This document shows positions 26,085 to 34,381 of a stretch of 64,000 nucleotides of DNA, in pieces. The position numbers and the translations under genes were made by a program. This DNA is from an uncultured Bacteroidales bacterium. GTDB taxonomy: Bacteria; Bacteroidota; Bacteroidia; Bacteroidales; UBA932. How positions within the stretch are numbered: position 1 is the first letter of the stretch; every line of letters begins with the position of its first letter. The stretch is taken from contig CAMHKQ010000006.1 in assembly GCA_946185745.1 (NCBI GenBank), forward strand, positions 26,720-90,719, read 5' to 3'. The notes beneath the pieces are model-generated. The model had not been told where the DNA came from. It saw nothing but the letters and a program-made list of their open reading frames with translations, and ran no database searches.

Positions 26085-28964
26085 ATGAAGTTTAAAATCT
26101 GTCTTTTATTCTGCTGCCTCTTCTGTACTATAGGGCTTTCCGCCCAGAATGCAGCAGTCACCGCCGTCCTGGCGGATTCCCAGACCGGCGAGCCGGTCAG
26201 TTTCGCAACGGTTTCACTCACCCGCGAAGGCACTTCCAAGGTGTACAAATACGTCCTCAGCGGGGCCGACGGCGTCGTAAAGTTCGAAGGAGTGCGCAAC
26301 GGCGCCTATGAAATGAAGGCGGAACTGCTTGGTTATAAAGAATTTAAGCAGGATTTCAAGGTGGAAGGCAAGAGCCTCGATCTCGGAACCGTCAAGATGG
26401 AGCCTGACGCCGAGCAGCTGGAAGGCGCGAAGGTCACCGACGTCGGCAATCCCATCATAGTCAAGAAGGATACGATTGAATACAACGCCTCCTCGTTCAA
26501 GACCACCGACAACGACGTGCTGGAAGACCTGCTCAAGAAACTTCCAGGCATCGAGGTGAACGACGACGGCTCCATCACTTCCAACGGACAGACTATCAAA
26601 AAGATAACCATCGGCGGCAAGACTTTCTTCCTGGACGATCCCCAGCTCGCTTCCAAGAATATCCCCGCCAAGATAATCAACAGCGTCAAGGTGGTGAACA
26701 AGAAGAGCGAGCAGGCTGAATTCACCGGCATCGACGACGGCGAGGAGGAAACCGTCATCGACCTTTCCGTAAAGAAGGGCATGCTGAACGGCGCGTTCGG
26801 TAACCTCATGGCTGGCGCAGGACATGACATCCCCGCTTCGGAGGGCCTCGCGGATGACTGGCGCTACCAGGGTGCCGGTTTCATCGGCAACTTCTCCGAG
26901 GACAGGCAGCTCAGCATAATCCTCAATGCCAACAATACCAACAACCGCGGCTTCAATGACCTCTCCGGCAGCATGATGGGCAATATGCGCGGAGGCGGAA
27001 GGGGCGGCTTCTTCGGAAACGGCATCACCACGTCCTACATGGCCGGCGCCAACGGCGCATGGACCCTCTTCCATGACAAGATGGACCTGGGCGCCAACTA
27101 TCTTTTCAACCATACCGGCAGGGACATCATTTCCGAAAGTGAGAAAACCACTTATCTCGAGAATTCCAACCTCATATACAACAACGAAGGCACGAACAAC
27201 ACCATATCCAACGGCCATCGTTTCGGCGTGAGGCTCGACCACGTCTTCAACAAGAATACCTCCATCCTGTTTGAACCAAGGATAGAGTTCGGCCGCGGAA
27301 GCTATTCCGAGACAGACAATTATACCACCCTCACCGACTATCTGAACGGCAGTTCCCCCGAACTCACCAACCGGGGCAACAGCAGCGAAACCGGCTCGAA
27401 CAGGAATTTCTCCGCCAGCGGCTTCGCGCTTCTGCGGCAGCGCCTGGGCAAGCCTGGCCGCACCCTCACCGTCATGGGAAGGTATTCTCTGTCGAACAAT
27501 AACATGAACTCGTTCAACGCGTCCGACACCTGGGTGGGCGACGAGAACACGAGGGTGGACCAGAACATAGACCAGAAGAGCAGGAGCTACTCGCTGTGGG
27601 GCCGCGCCACCTATACGGAGCCCCTCATGGAGAACCTTTTCCTGGAGGGGAACTACAGCTACAGCTGGTCAAGGTCGAATTCCAACAAGAGTACCTACAA
27701 TAATCTGCTCGCGGGCAGTCCGCTGGACCCCGTCTATTCCAACGACATAGTGAACGAGACGAACCAGCAGAACATAGGCGTCAACCTCATGTACCAGAAA
27801 GAGAAGTCCCGCGTACAGGTGGGCTTCTCGGCCATACCCGTAAGCACATACAACAGCACCACGAAGTACGATTCCACGGACGGTTCCTATTCCCCCAAGG
27901 AGTACGACGATTTCCGTTGGAAATTCGCCCCCTCCGCCATGATCTGGTGGGATTTCAGCGAAAATGCCAACGCCAGGCTGTTCTACAGGGGTAATTCCGG
28001 TCAGCCCAGCACCAGGCAGCTCATGCCGGTTCCCGACAACACCGACCCCCTGAACGTCTCGTTCGGTAACCCATCGCTGAAACCTTACTTCTCGCACAGT
28101 CTCAACGGAATGTTCCGTTACAACAACAAGAAGACTTTCGCTTCCGTGATGGTGCGCATGAATGCCAGTTACACCCAGGACCCCATCGTGAGCGCCATCT
28201 GGTACAACAACGGTTCCGCGTTCTCAATCCCGATGAACGGCCCCGACGCCGCGAACGCCGGCCTCAACTCCTTCGCAAACATCCCCATCGGAAAGTCGAA
28301 CTTCTCCATATCCAATATGTTCTGGGGCAACTGGAACAAGTCGTCGTCCTACATAGGCAGCAACGTGGATATGTCCACCTACAACGACAAGGGCTACTAC
28401 GCCTTCATGGACGAGTTCCTCAAGAAGTGGGATGCGGATGAGCTCGACTTCAACGTCAATACGATCAGGGCGCTGAACCTCACCGAGCGCCTGCGCGTAA
28501 CCTATAGGACCGATGCCCTCGAGCTGACCGTCGGCGGCCGCACCCGTCTCAACAATTCCAGGAACACTCTCTCGGAAAATGTGACGACCACCTGGAACAA
28601 TCAGGTGCGCCTTACCGCCAACTGGACATGGGATCAGCCGGGCCTCACTTTCAAGGGCGAGGGCAATTACAACTGGTACGCCGGCTATACCACGCCGCAG
28701 GATGACGAATACGTGCTCAACGCTGAAATCCAGAAACTCCTTTTCGACAAAAAGGTCACGTTCGCCGTCAAATGCTATGACATCCTCGGGCAGGCCAAGC
28801 AGCTGAGTGTCACCGACTCCGACAACTACCATCAGGAGAGGCTCACCAACACACTCGGCAGGTATATCATCTTCTCGCTCACTTACCGCTTCGGCAACAT
28901 GGACCGCAGCAACATGCGCGGTCCCGGCGGTCCGGGCGGCCCCGGCGGTCCTCCCAGAAGGTAG
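26085..28964 (+). CDS. Outer-membrane beta-barrel family protein (TonB-receptor-like, CarboxypepD-reg-like N-terminus)
   Basis: Signal peptide; VTAVLADSQTGEPVSFATVSL; DNDVLEDLLKKLPGIEVNDDGSITSNGQTIKKITIGGKTFF plug-like region; C-terminal GPGGPGGPGGPPRR. Confidence 0.88.
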   Translation: MKFKICLLFCCLFCTIGLSAQNAAVTAVLADSQTGEPVSFATVSLTREGTSKVYKYVLSGADGVVKFEGVRNGAYEMKAELLGYKEFKQDFKVEGKSLDLGTVKMEPDAEQLEGAKVTDVGNPIIVKKDTIEYNASSFKTTDNDVLEDLLKKLPGIEVNDDGSITSNGQTIKKITIGGKTFFLDDPQLASKNIPAKIINSVKVVNKKSEQAEFTGIDDGEEETVIDLSVKKGMLNGAFGNLMAGAGHDIPASEGLADDWRYQGAGFIGNFSEDRQLSIILNANNTNNRGFNDLSGSMMGNMRGGGRGGFFGNGITTSYMAGANGAWTLFHDKMDLGANYLFNHTGRDIISESEKTTYLENSNLIYNNEGTNNTISNGHRFGVRLDHVFNKNTSILFEPRIEFGRGSYSETDNYTTLTDYLNGSSPELTNRGNSSETGSNRNFSASGFALLRQRLGKPGRTLTVMGRYSLSNNNMNSFNASDTWVGDENTRVDQNIDQKSRSYSLWGRATYTEPLMENLFLEGNYSYSWSRSNSNKSTYNNLLAGSPLDPVYSNDIVNETNQQNIGVNLMYQKEKSRVQVGFSAIPVSTYNSTTKYDSTDGSYSPKEYDDFRWKFAPSAMIWWDFSENANARLFYRGNSGQPSTRQLMPVPDNTDPLNVSFGNPSLKPYFSHSLNGMFRYNNKKTFASVMVRMNASYTQDPIVSAIWYNNGSAFSIPMNGPDAANAGLNSFANIPIGKSNFSISNMFWGNWNKSSSYIGSNVDMSTYNDKGYYAFMDEFLKKWDADELDFNVNTIRALNLTERLRVTYRTDALELTVGGRTRLNNSRNTLSENVTTTWNNQVRLTANWTWDQPGLTFKGEGNYNWYAGYTTPQDDEYVLNAEIQKLLFDKKVTFAVKCYDILGQAKQLSVTDSDNYHQERLTNTLGRYIIFSLTYRFGNMDRSNMRGPGGPGGPGGPPRR

Positions 28965-28998
28965 TGATTCTCCGAAATAATTACTATCTTTGTAACTT

Positions 28999-29802
28999 AT
29001 GGAAGATGAATCACCAAAGAAGAAACAGGGTTTCCTCAGCAACTGGATAGTAAAGAATCTCATCTGGGCCGTCGTATTCGTCGTCGGCCTGGTTGTCGTG
29101 ATAAACATTCTCCTTTCCGTCATCACCCAGCACGGGAAGGAGATTACAGTACCCGATTTCACCAACATGACCTTTTCCGAGGCGAATTATACCGCGGGGC
29201 ATGCCGGTGTGAAGGTCAAGGTGATAGACTCGGTTTACGTACGGCGCATGCAGAGGGGGGCCGTCTTCTCCCAGAATCCGGTGGCGGGCAGCAAGGTCAA
29301 GAGAGGCCGCAGGGTGCTGCTCACAATCAACGCTGTGGTGCCCAAGAAAGTCATGATGCCGTTGCTTGAAGGCTACTCCATGCGCCAGGCAAAGGCGGAA
29401 CTCACCTCCCGCGGCCTTACTCTCGGCAGGCTCATTTACGTCAACGACATAGCCACCAACAACGTCCTCCGTCAACTCTACAAGAATAAAGAGATAAAGG
29501 CCGGCACCCTCATCGAGAGCGGCTCCGCCATAGACCTCATGGTCGGCCTCAGCTCGGAAGACTCCCGTACCTATGCGCCCAACGTGGTAGGCATGAAGTA
29601 CCTGCGCGCCGTCGACGCTATTCACGACAATTCCCTGAATGTCACCAAGGTAACCTTCGACAAGGGCGTCCGCGACTATTCCGACTCCCTGAACGCCGTG
29701 GTATACGAGCAGCATCCCGCGCCTTCCGGCGTGCCCCTCACAATGGGCGCCGGCATCTCCATTCTCCTCACCACCGAAGAAGGAAAAATCCCGTCCAGGT
29801 AA
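28999..29802 (+). CDS. Membrane-anchored PASTA-domain protein
   Basis: One TM then three PASTA-like repeats (VPDFTNMTFSEANYTAGHAGVKVKV..., MPLLEGYSMRQAKAELTSRGLTLG..., APNVVGMKYLRAVDAIHDNSLNV). Confidence 0.88.
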   Translation: MEDESPKKKQGFLSNWIVKNLIWAVVFVVGLVVVINILLSVITQHGKEITVPDFTNMTFSEANYTAGHAGVKVKVIDSVYVRRMQRGAVFSQNPVAGSKVKRGRRVLLTINAVVPKKVMMPLLEGYSMRQAKAELTSRGLTLGRLIYVNDIATNNVLRQLYKNKEIKAGTLIESGSAIDLMVGLSSEDSRTYAPNVVGMKYLRAVDAIHDNSLNVTKVTFDKGVRDYSDSLNAVVYEQHPAPSGVPLTMGAGISILLTTEEGKIPSR

Positions 29803-30857
29803 TGGAAGAAGAATGGATTGACAGCATAGAGGAAGAAGAACCCCAGTTCGAACATTTCCGGCTCGCCGTCGACGCCGGGCAGGAGCCTGTGCGGGTGGAC
29901 AAGTACATGGCCACTCATCTCGAGAAGACCTCCCGTAACCGCATCCAGCTTGCAATCAAGGAGGGTTACGTGAAAGTGGGGGAGAAGGCCGTGAAGGCCA
30001 ACCAGCTGGTCCGCCCCGGCGATGTGATCCGCTTCGTGATGCCTTACGAGCGCCGCGGCGTGGAAGTCATCCCCCAGGACATACCCCTCGACATTTTCTA
30101 TGAAGACGACGACGTCCTCGTGATCAACAAACCCGCCGGCATGGTGGTCCATCCCGGCCACGGGCACTACGAGGCCACGCTGGTGAACGCCCTTGCCTTC
30201 TATCTTCACCTTTCCCCGGACGCTTCCGACGACGAGCGCATGGGTGTGCTGGTGCACAGGATAGACAAGGACACCAGTGGCCTGCTGGTCGTGGCCAAGA
30301 GCGACGAGGCGCAGATGAGCCTGTCCCACCAGTTCTACGAGCACAGCATCGACCGCCGTTACCAGGCCATAGTCTGGGGGGATGTAAAGGAAGACGAAGG
30401 TACGGTGGATGCAAGCCTCGAAAGGGATCCGTCGGAGCGTACCCGCTTCCGAGTGGCCCGCAACCCCGAGGATGGCAAACGGGCAGTCACGCATTTCAGG
30501 GTGCTGGAGCGCTTCGGTTTCGTAACCCTGCTGGAATGCTCCCTGGAAACGGGCCGTACCCACCAGATCCGCGTCCACATGGCGTCCATCGGCCATCCGC
30601 TCTTCAACGACGAAAAGTACGGCGGGGCAACCATCCGGAAGGGCACCATCTATGCGAAATACAGGCAGTTCATCCACAACTGCTTCGAGATATGCCCCAG
30701 GCAGGCGCTCCACGCCAAGACGCTCGGATTCGTGCATCCGCGCACGCACAAGTGGATACAGTTCGACACGCCGCTCCCGCAGGATATGACCGCACTGCTG
30801 GACAAATGGCGCAAATACAGCGGCAACATGCCGCCGGAGGAAATGGAAGATGCGTAA
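29802..30857 (+). CDS. rluD: RluA/RluD-family pseudouridine synthase
   Basis: S4-like N-terminus; VLVINKPAGMVVHPGHGHYEATLVNAL; VHRIDKDTSGLLVVAK; ETGRTHQIRVHMASIGHPLFND. Confidence 0.93.
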   Translation: MEEEWIDSIEEEEPQFEHFRLAVDAGQEPVRVDKYMATHLEKTSRNRIQLAIKEGYVKVGEKAVKANQLVRPGDVIRFVMPYERRGVEVIPQDIPLDIFYEDDDVLVINKPAGMVVHPGHGHYEATLVNALAFYLHLSPDASDDERMGVLVHRIDKDTSGLLVVAKSDEAQMSLSHQFYEHSIDRRYQAIVWGDVKEDEGTVDASLERDPSERTRFRVARNPEDGKRAVTHFRVLERFGFVTLLECSLETGRTHQIRVHMASIGHPLFNDEKYGGATIRKGTIYAKYRQFIHNCFEICPRQALHAKTLGFVHPRTHKWIQFDTPLPQDMTALLDKWRKYSGNMPPEEMEDA

Positions 30858-32460
30858 ACCTTACGGAACACTATGGATACTGGTGCTGCTCTTTGCGGTA
30901 CTGATGAGCCTCCCGTGGCTTGTGCCACACCTGGGCTTCCTTTCACTTATCGGCTTCGTGCCCCTGCTTGCGGCGGAAAGGGTGGCCCGGCAGAACGAAG
31001 TGCGCCGTTTCTGGATATGGCATTACAGCGCCTTCGTGCTCTGGAACGCCGCCACCACCTTCTGGGTCTGCAATGCCACGGTAGGCGGCGGAATCTTCGC
31101 CGTGCTTGCCAACGCCTTGCAGATGTCGGTCGTCTTCGGATTCTTCAGGCTGTCAAAAAAGCGTTTCGGCGGTATTCTGCCCTATCTGTTCCTTATGTTC
31201 TTCTGGATTGCCTGGGAGCGCTGGTACATGGTGCAGGCGCAGATATCCTGGCCCTGGCTGGTGCTGGGCAACGCCTTCGCCCGCAGCGTCAGGAGCGTGC
31301 AGTGGTACGAGTTCACCGGCACCCTGGGCGGTTCGCTCTGGATATGGCTGTCCAACCTCGGCATCTTCGCTCTGATGGTGAGCGTGCTGGAAGGCTCATA
31401 CTTCCGCTGGAAGCGCTTCGCCAAATGGTCGTCAATCATTGCCGTCCTGCTCCTGATAGCCCTGCCATATGCCGCATCCGCCCATATCTGGCATCATTTC
31501 ACCGAAGAATCCGAAGGGACGGTGGATGTGGTGATCGCGCAGCCCAACTTCGATCCTTACCAGAAGTTCAAGTCGATGACCCAGGATCAGCAGAACGAGG
31601 TGCTCATCGGCCAGTTCGCAGAGGCGACTGCCCCTTCGTTCGAAGGGCTGCTGATAGGTCCCGAAACGTTCACCAGCGACATCTTCCTGAACGACATACA
31701 GGATTCCAATACCTGGACGGCTTTCTCGCAGTTCCTGAAGACCCGTCCGGGGGCCGACATGCTGTTCGGAGCCTCCACTTACGAGTTTTTCAATCAGACG
31801 CAGGCTCCGTCCATCCTGGCCCGCAAGTATGGAAGCGGCTGGCTCGAAAACCGGAACACGGCTTTCTGCACCGACGGCACGGGGCGTTACGACATATTCC
31901 ACAAGAGCAAGCTTGTGGTGGGCGTGGAGATGACTCCCTATCCGAAGCTTTTCGTGCCCATCGACGACAAGCTCGGCGGGCTCATGGGGCGCTGCATCGG
32001 GCAGCCCGAGATCACGGCCCTCAATTACGTGGGCAGTGACTCCACGGCTGTGCCTTTCGGCTGCGCCATCTGCTATGAATCGGTTTATCCGGAGTATTGC
32101 ACCGGCTATGTGAAGGCCGGCGCCAGGTTCATGACCATCATCACCAACGACGCCTGGTGGGGCGATACCCCCGGTTACAGGCAGCATGCCAGCTATGCGT
32201 CCCTCAGGGCGATAGAGCTCCGCAGGGACATCGCCCGCTGCGGGAACACCGGCATCTCCGGGATCATCAACCAGAGGGGAGAGTATCTCTCCGAGACCCC
32301 CTGGTGGGAGAGGACGACCCTTTCCGGAAAGGTGAACCTCAGCGACCGGCGGACTTTCTTCGTGGAGCACGGGGACATCACCGGGAGGGTGAGTACCTTC
32401 GCCTTCCTGCTCCTGTTCGCCTGGCTGATTGTCTTGCTGCTCATCCGAAGACGGCAGTAA
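30850..32460 (+). CDS. lnt: Apolipoprotein N-acyltransferase
   Basis: Multi-TM N-terminus, nitrilase-like domain: LIGPETF, YDIFHKSKLVVGVEMTPYP, FGCAICYESVYPEYC, TNDAWWGDTPGYRQH. Confidence 0.92.
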   Translation: MRKPYGTLWILVLLFAVLMSLPWLVPHLGFLSLIGFVPLLAAERVARQNEVRRFWIWHYSAFVLWNAATTFWVCNATVGGGIFAVLANALQMSVVFGFFRLSKKRFGGILPYLFLMFFWIAWERWYMVQAQISWPWLVLGNAFARSVRSVQWYEFTGTLGGSLWIWLSNLGIFALMVSVLEGSYFRWKRFAKWSSIIAVLLLIALPYAASAHIWHHFTEESEGTVDVVIAQPNFDPYQKFKSMTQDQQNEVLIGQFAEATAPSFEGLLIGPETFTSDIFLNDIQDSNTWTAFSQFLKTRPGADMLFGASTYEFFNQTQAPSILARKYGSGWLENRNTAFCTDGTGRYDIFHKSKLVVGVEMTPYPKLFVPIDDKLGGLMGRCIGQPEITALNYVGSDSTAVPFGCAICYESVYPEYCTGYVKAGARFMTIITNDAWWGDTPGYRQHASYASLRAIELRRDIARCGNTGISGIINQRGEYLSETPWWERTTLSGKVNLSDRRTFFVEHGDITGRVSTFAFLLLFAWLIVLLLIRRRQ

Positions 32461-32482
32461 TTGCTTTTACCTGATTATTTCG

Positions 32483-32490
32483 TATATTTG
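32483..32490 (+). promoter_or_regulatory. -7 element TATATTTG upstream of the small RHH-like gene
   Basis: Matches TAnnTTTG; ATTG at 32460-32463 is a weak -33. Confidence 0.5.
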
Positions 32491-32512
32491 TAAGACTGAA
32501 TATCAAAGGGTT

Positions 32513-32740
32513 ATGGCAAGAAAGAAAAACGGCGGAGTGGACATCCGCTATCAGGACAAGGAGAAAGCGGCTCTCAAGCGCACCATCCGCAAGTCGGTCT
32601 TTTTCAACAAGCGGGAGCTTGCCGCCATCGACGAGTACCGCAGAAAATTCGGCACCAGGTCGCTCAGCAGCCTTATCAGGCAGGCCACCATGGAGCACGT
32701 GCTCAAAGAACTCGACGAAAACCATCCGACTCTGTTCTGA
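32513..32740 (+). CDS. Small ribbon-helix-helix-like protein (uncharacterised)
   Basis: MARKKNGGVDIRYQDKEKAALKRTIRKSVFFNKRELAAIDEYRRKFGTRSLSSLIRQATMEHVLKELDENHPTLF: strand-helix-helix pattern. Confidence 0.6.
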   Translation: MARKKNGGVDIRYQDKEKAALKRTIRKSVFFNKRELAAIDEYRRKFGTRSLSSLIRQATMEHVLKELDENHPTLF

Positions 32741-32749
32741 TATTGCACC

Positions 32750-32790
32750 GGTCATTTAAAAAGTGTATCTTTGCGAACCTTTTAATGACC
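32750..32790 (+). promoter_or_regulatory. glnA promoter: -7 TATCTTTG (32766-32773) flanked by inverted repeat GGTCATT...AATGACC
   Basis: Arms 32750-32763 and 32779-32790: 7 bp perfect plus AAAA/TTTT with a bulge. Confidence 0.7.
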
Positions 32791-32800
32791 ATATAACATT

Positions 32801-34312
32801 ATGACCAATCCAGAAGTTACGTTCTCGCTGAACGCCAACAAAGTAATAGCCTTCCTCCAGAAGTCTCCCGACACCTTCACCAAGTCCGACATCGTCCGTT
32901 TCATCAAGGAAAACGGCATCAAGATGGTGGATTTCATGTACCCCGCAGGTGACGGCCGCATCAAGACGCTCAATTTCGTAATCAACGACGAGCACTACCT
33001 CGACACTATCCTCACCTACGGCGAGCGTGTCGACGGTTCCAGCCTTTTCCCGTTCATAGAGGCCGGCCGTTCCGACCTTTACGTGGTGCCCCGCTTCAGC
33101 ACCGCCTTCGTGGATCCGTTCGCCGAAATACCCACGCTCACCATGCTCTGCGCCTATTTCGACCGTGACGGCAAACGCCTCGAGTCCTCCCCGGACTTCA
33201 CGCTGCACAAGGCCTGCAAGGCCCTGCACGACGAATTCGGAATCGATTTCCAGGCCATGGGCGAGCTTGAATACTACGTCATTTCCAGCCTCGATCCCGC
33301 CTTCCCGGCAGAGGATCAGCACGGCTACCACGAATCCCAGCCCTTCGCCAAGTTCAATACTTTCCGCACCGAGTGCATGCAGCTCATCGCCCAGACGGGA
33401 GGCCGCATCAAGTACGGACACAGCGAAGTGGGCAACTTCACCCAGGACGGCAAGAATTATGAACAGAACGAAATCGAATTCCTTCCGGTGAATGCCGAAG
33501 ATGCAGCCGACCAGCTTACCCTTGCCAAATGGGTCATCCGTACCCTTGCCTGGAAGCGCAACCTGGACGTGTCCTTTGCCCCCAAGATCACCGTGGGAAA
33601 GGCAGGTTCCGGCATGCATATCCACATGCGTCTGATGAAGGACGGCAAGAGCGTCACCGTGGCCGACGGCAAGCTGTCGGAAATTGCCGAGAGAGCCATC
33701 GCCGGCCTCATGCTCATCGCCCCGTCCATCACCGCATTCGGCAACACCGTTCCGGTATCCTATTTCAGGCTCGTGCCGCATCAGGAGGCTCCTACCAATG
33801 TGTGCTGGGGTTATAGCAACCGTTCCGCCCTTGTCCGCGTGCCTCTCGGCTGGACGAGCAAGACCGACATGTGCGCAGCGGCCAATCCGCAGGAAGACGA
33901 AAAGTCTTCGGACGGTTCGTTCAAGCAGACTTTCGAGATGCGCTCTCCCGACGGCAGCGCCAACGCCTATCTGCTCATGGCTGCGCTCTGCGTAGGCATC
34001 AGGCTCGGGCTCGAAATGGAAGACGGCCTCGCCGAGGCCAGGAAGACCTTCGTGGACGTGGACATCCACAAGGAAGAGAACGCCGCACGCCTTGCGCAGC
34101 TTGACAGCCTGCCCGACAGCTGCATGGCATCCGCCGACTGCCTCGAAAAGCAGCGCGCCTGCTACGAGGCCATGGGAGTGTTCGACAAGAGGGCCATCGA
34201 CGGCACCATCGCAAAACTCCGCAGCTACAACGACCGCACGCTTCGCCACGACATCGAGGGCAATTCCAAGAAGGTGGCAGAGCTGGTGAACAAGTACTTC
34301 CACTGCGGATAG
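32801..34312 (+). CDS. glnA: Glutamine synthetase (beta-grasp and catalytic domains)
   Basis: IKMVDFMYPAGDGRIKTLNFV; GELEYYVIS; GSGMHIHMRLMKDG; FRLVPHQEAPTNVCWGYSNRSALVRVP. Confidence 0.93.
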   Translation: MTNPEVTFSLNANKVIAFLQKSPDTFTKSDIVRFIKENGIKMVDFMYPAGDGRIKTLNFVINDEHYLDTILTYGERVDGSSLFPFIEAGRSDLYVVPRFSTAFVDPFAEIPTLTMLCAYFDRDGKRLESSPDFTLHKACKALHDEFGIDFQAMGELEYYVISSLDPAFPAEDQHGYHESQPFAKFNTFRTECMQLIAQTGGRIKYGHSEVGNFTQDGKNYEQNEIEFLPVNAEDAADQLTLAKWVIRTLAWKRNLDVSFAPKITVGKAGSGMHIHMRLMKDGKSVTVADGKLSEIAERAIAGLMLIAPSITAFGNTVPVSYFRLVPHQEAPTNVCWGYSNRSALVRVPLGWTSKTDMCAAANPQEDEKSSDGSFKQTFEMRSPDGSANAYLLMAALCVGIRLGLEMEDGLAEARKTFVDVDIHKEENAARLAQLDSLPDSCMASADCLEKQRACYEAMGVFDKRAIDGTIAKLRSYNDRTLRHDIEGNSKKVAELVNKYFHCG

Positions 34313-34329
34313 CGACCGTTACGCTTAAT

Positions 34330-34363
34330 AAAAAAGGCACCTCAATTTCGAGGCGCCTTTTTT
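34330..34363. terminator. Intrinsic terminator between convergent glnA and M16 peptidase
   Basis: AAAAAAGGCACCTC-AATTTC-GAGGCGCCTTTTTT. Confidence 0.85.
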
Positions 34364-34381
34364 GCGTTGTATTATTTCCCG

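Noticed and set aside
26085-28964. Interpreting the TonB-receptor-like protein as a SusC of a polysaccharide utilisation locus
   Set aside because: No SusD partner, glycoside hydrolase or hybrid two-component/anti-sigma gene nearby; sequence looks like the general outer-membrane barrel family with a Gly-Pro tail.
32756-34303. 515-aa minus-strand ORF opposite glnA
   Set aside because: Shadow ORF: no recognisable domain, antisense to a strong glutamine synthetase; long antisense frames are common here because of high GC3.
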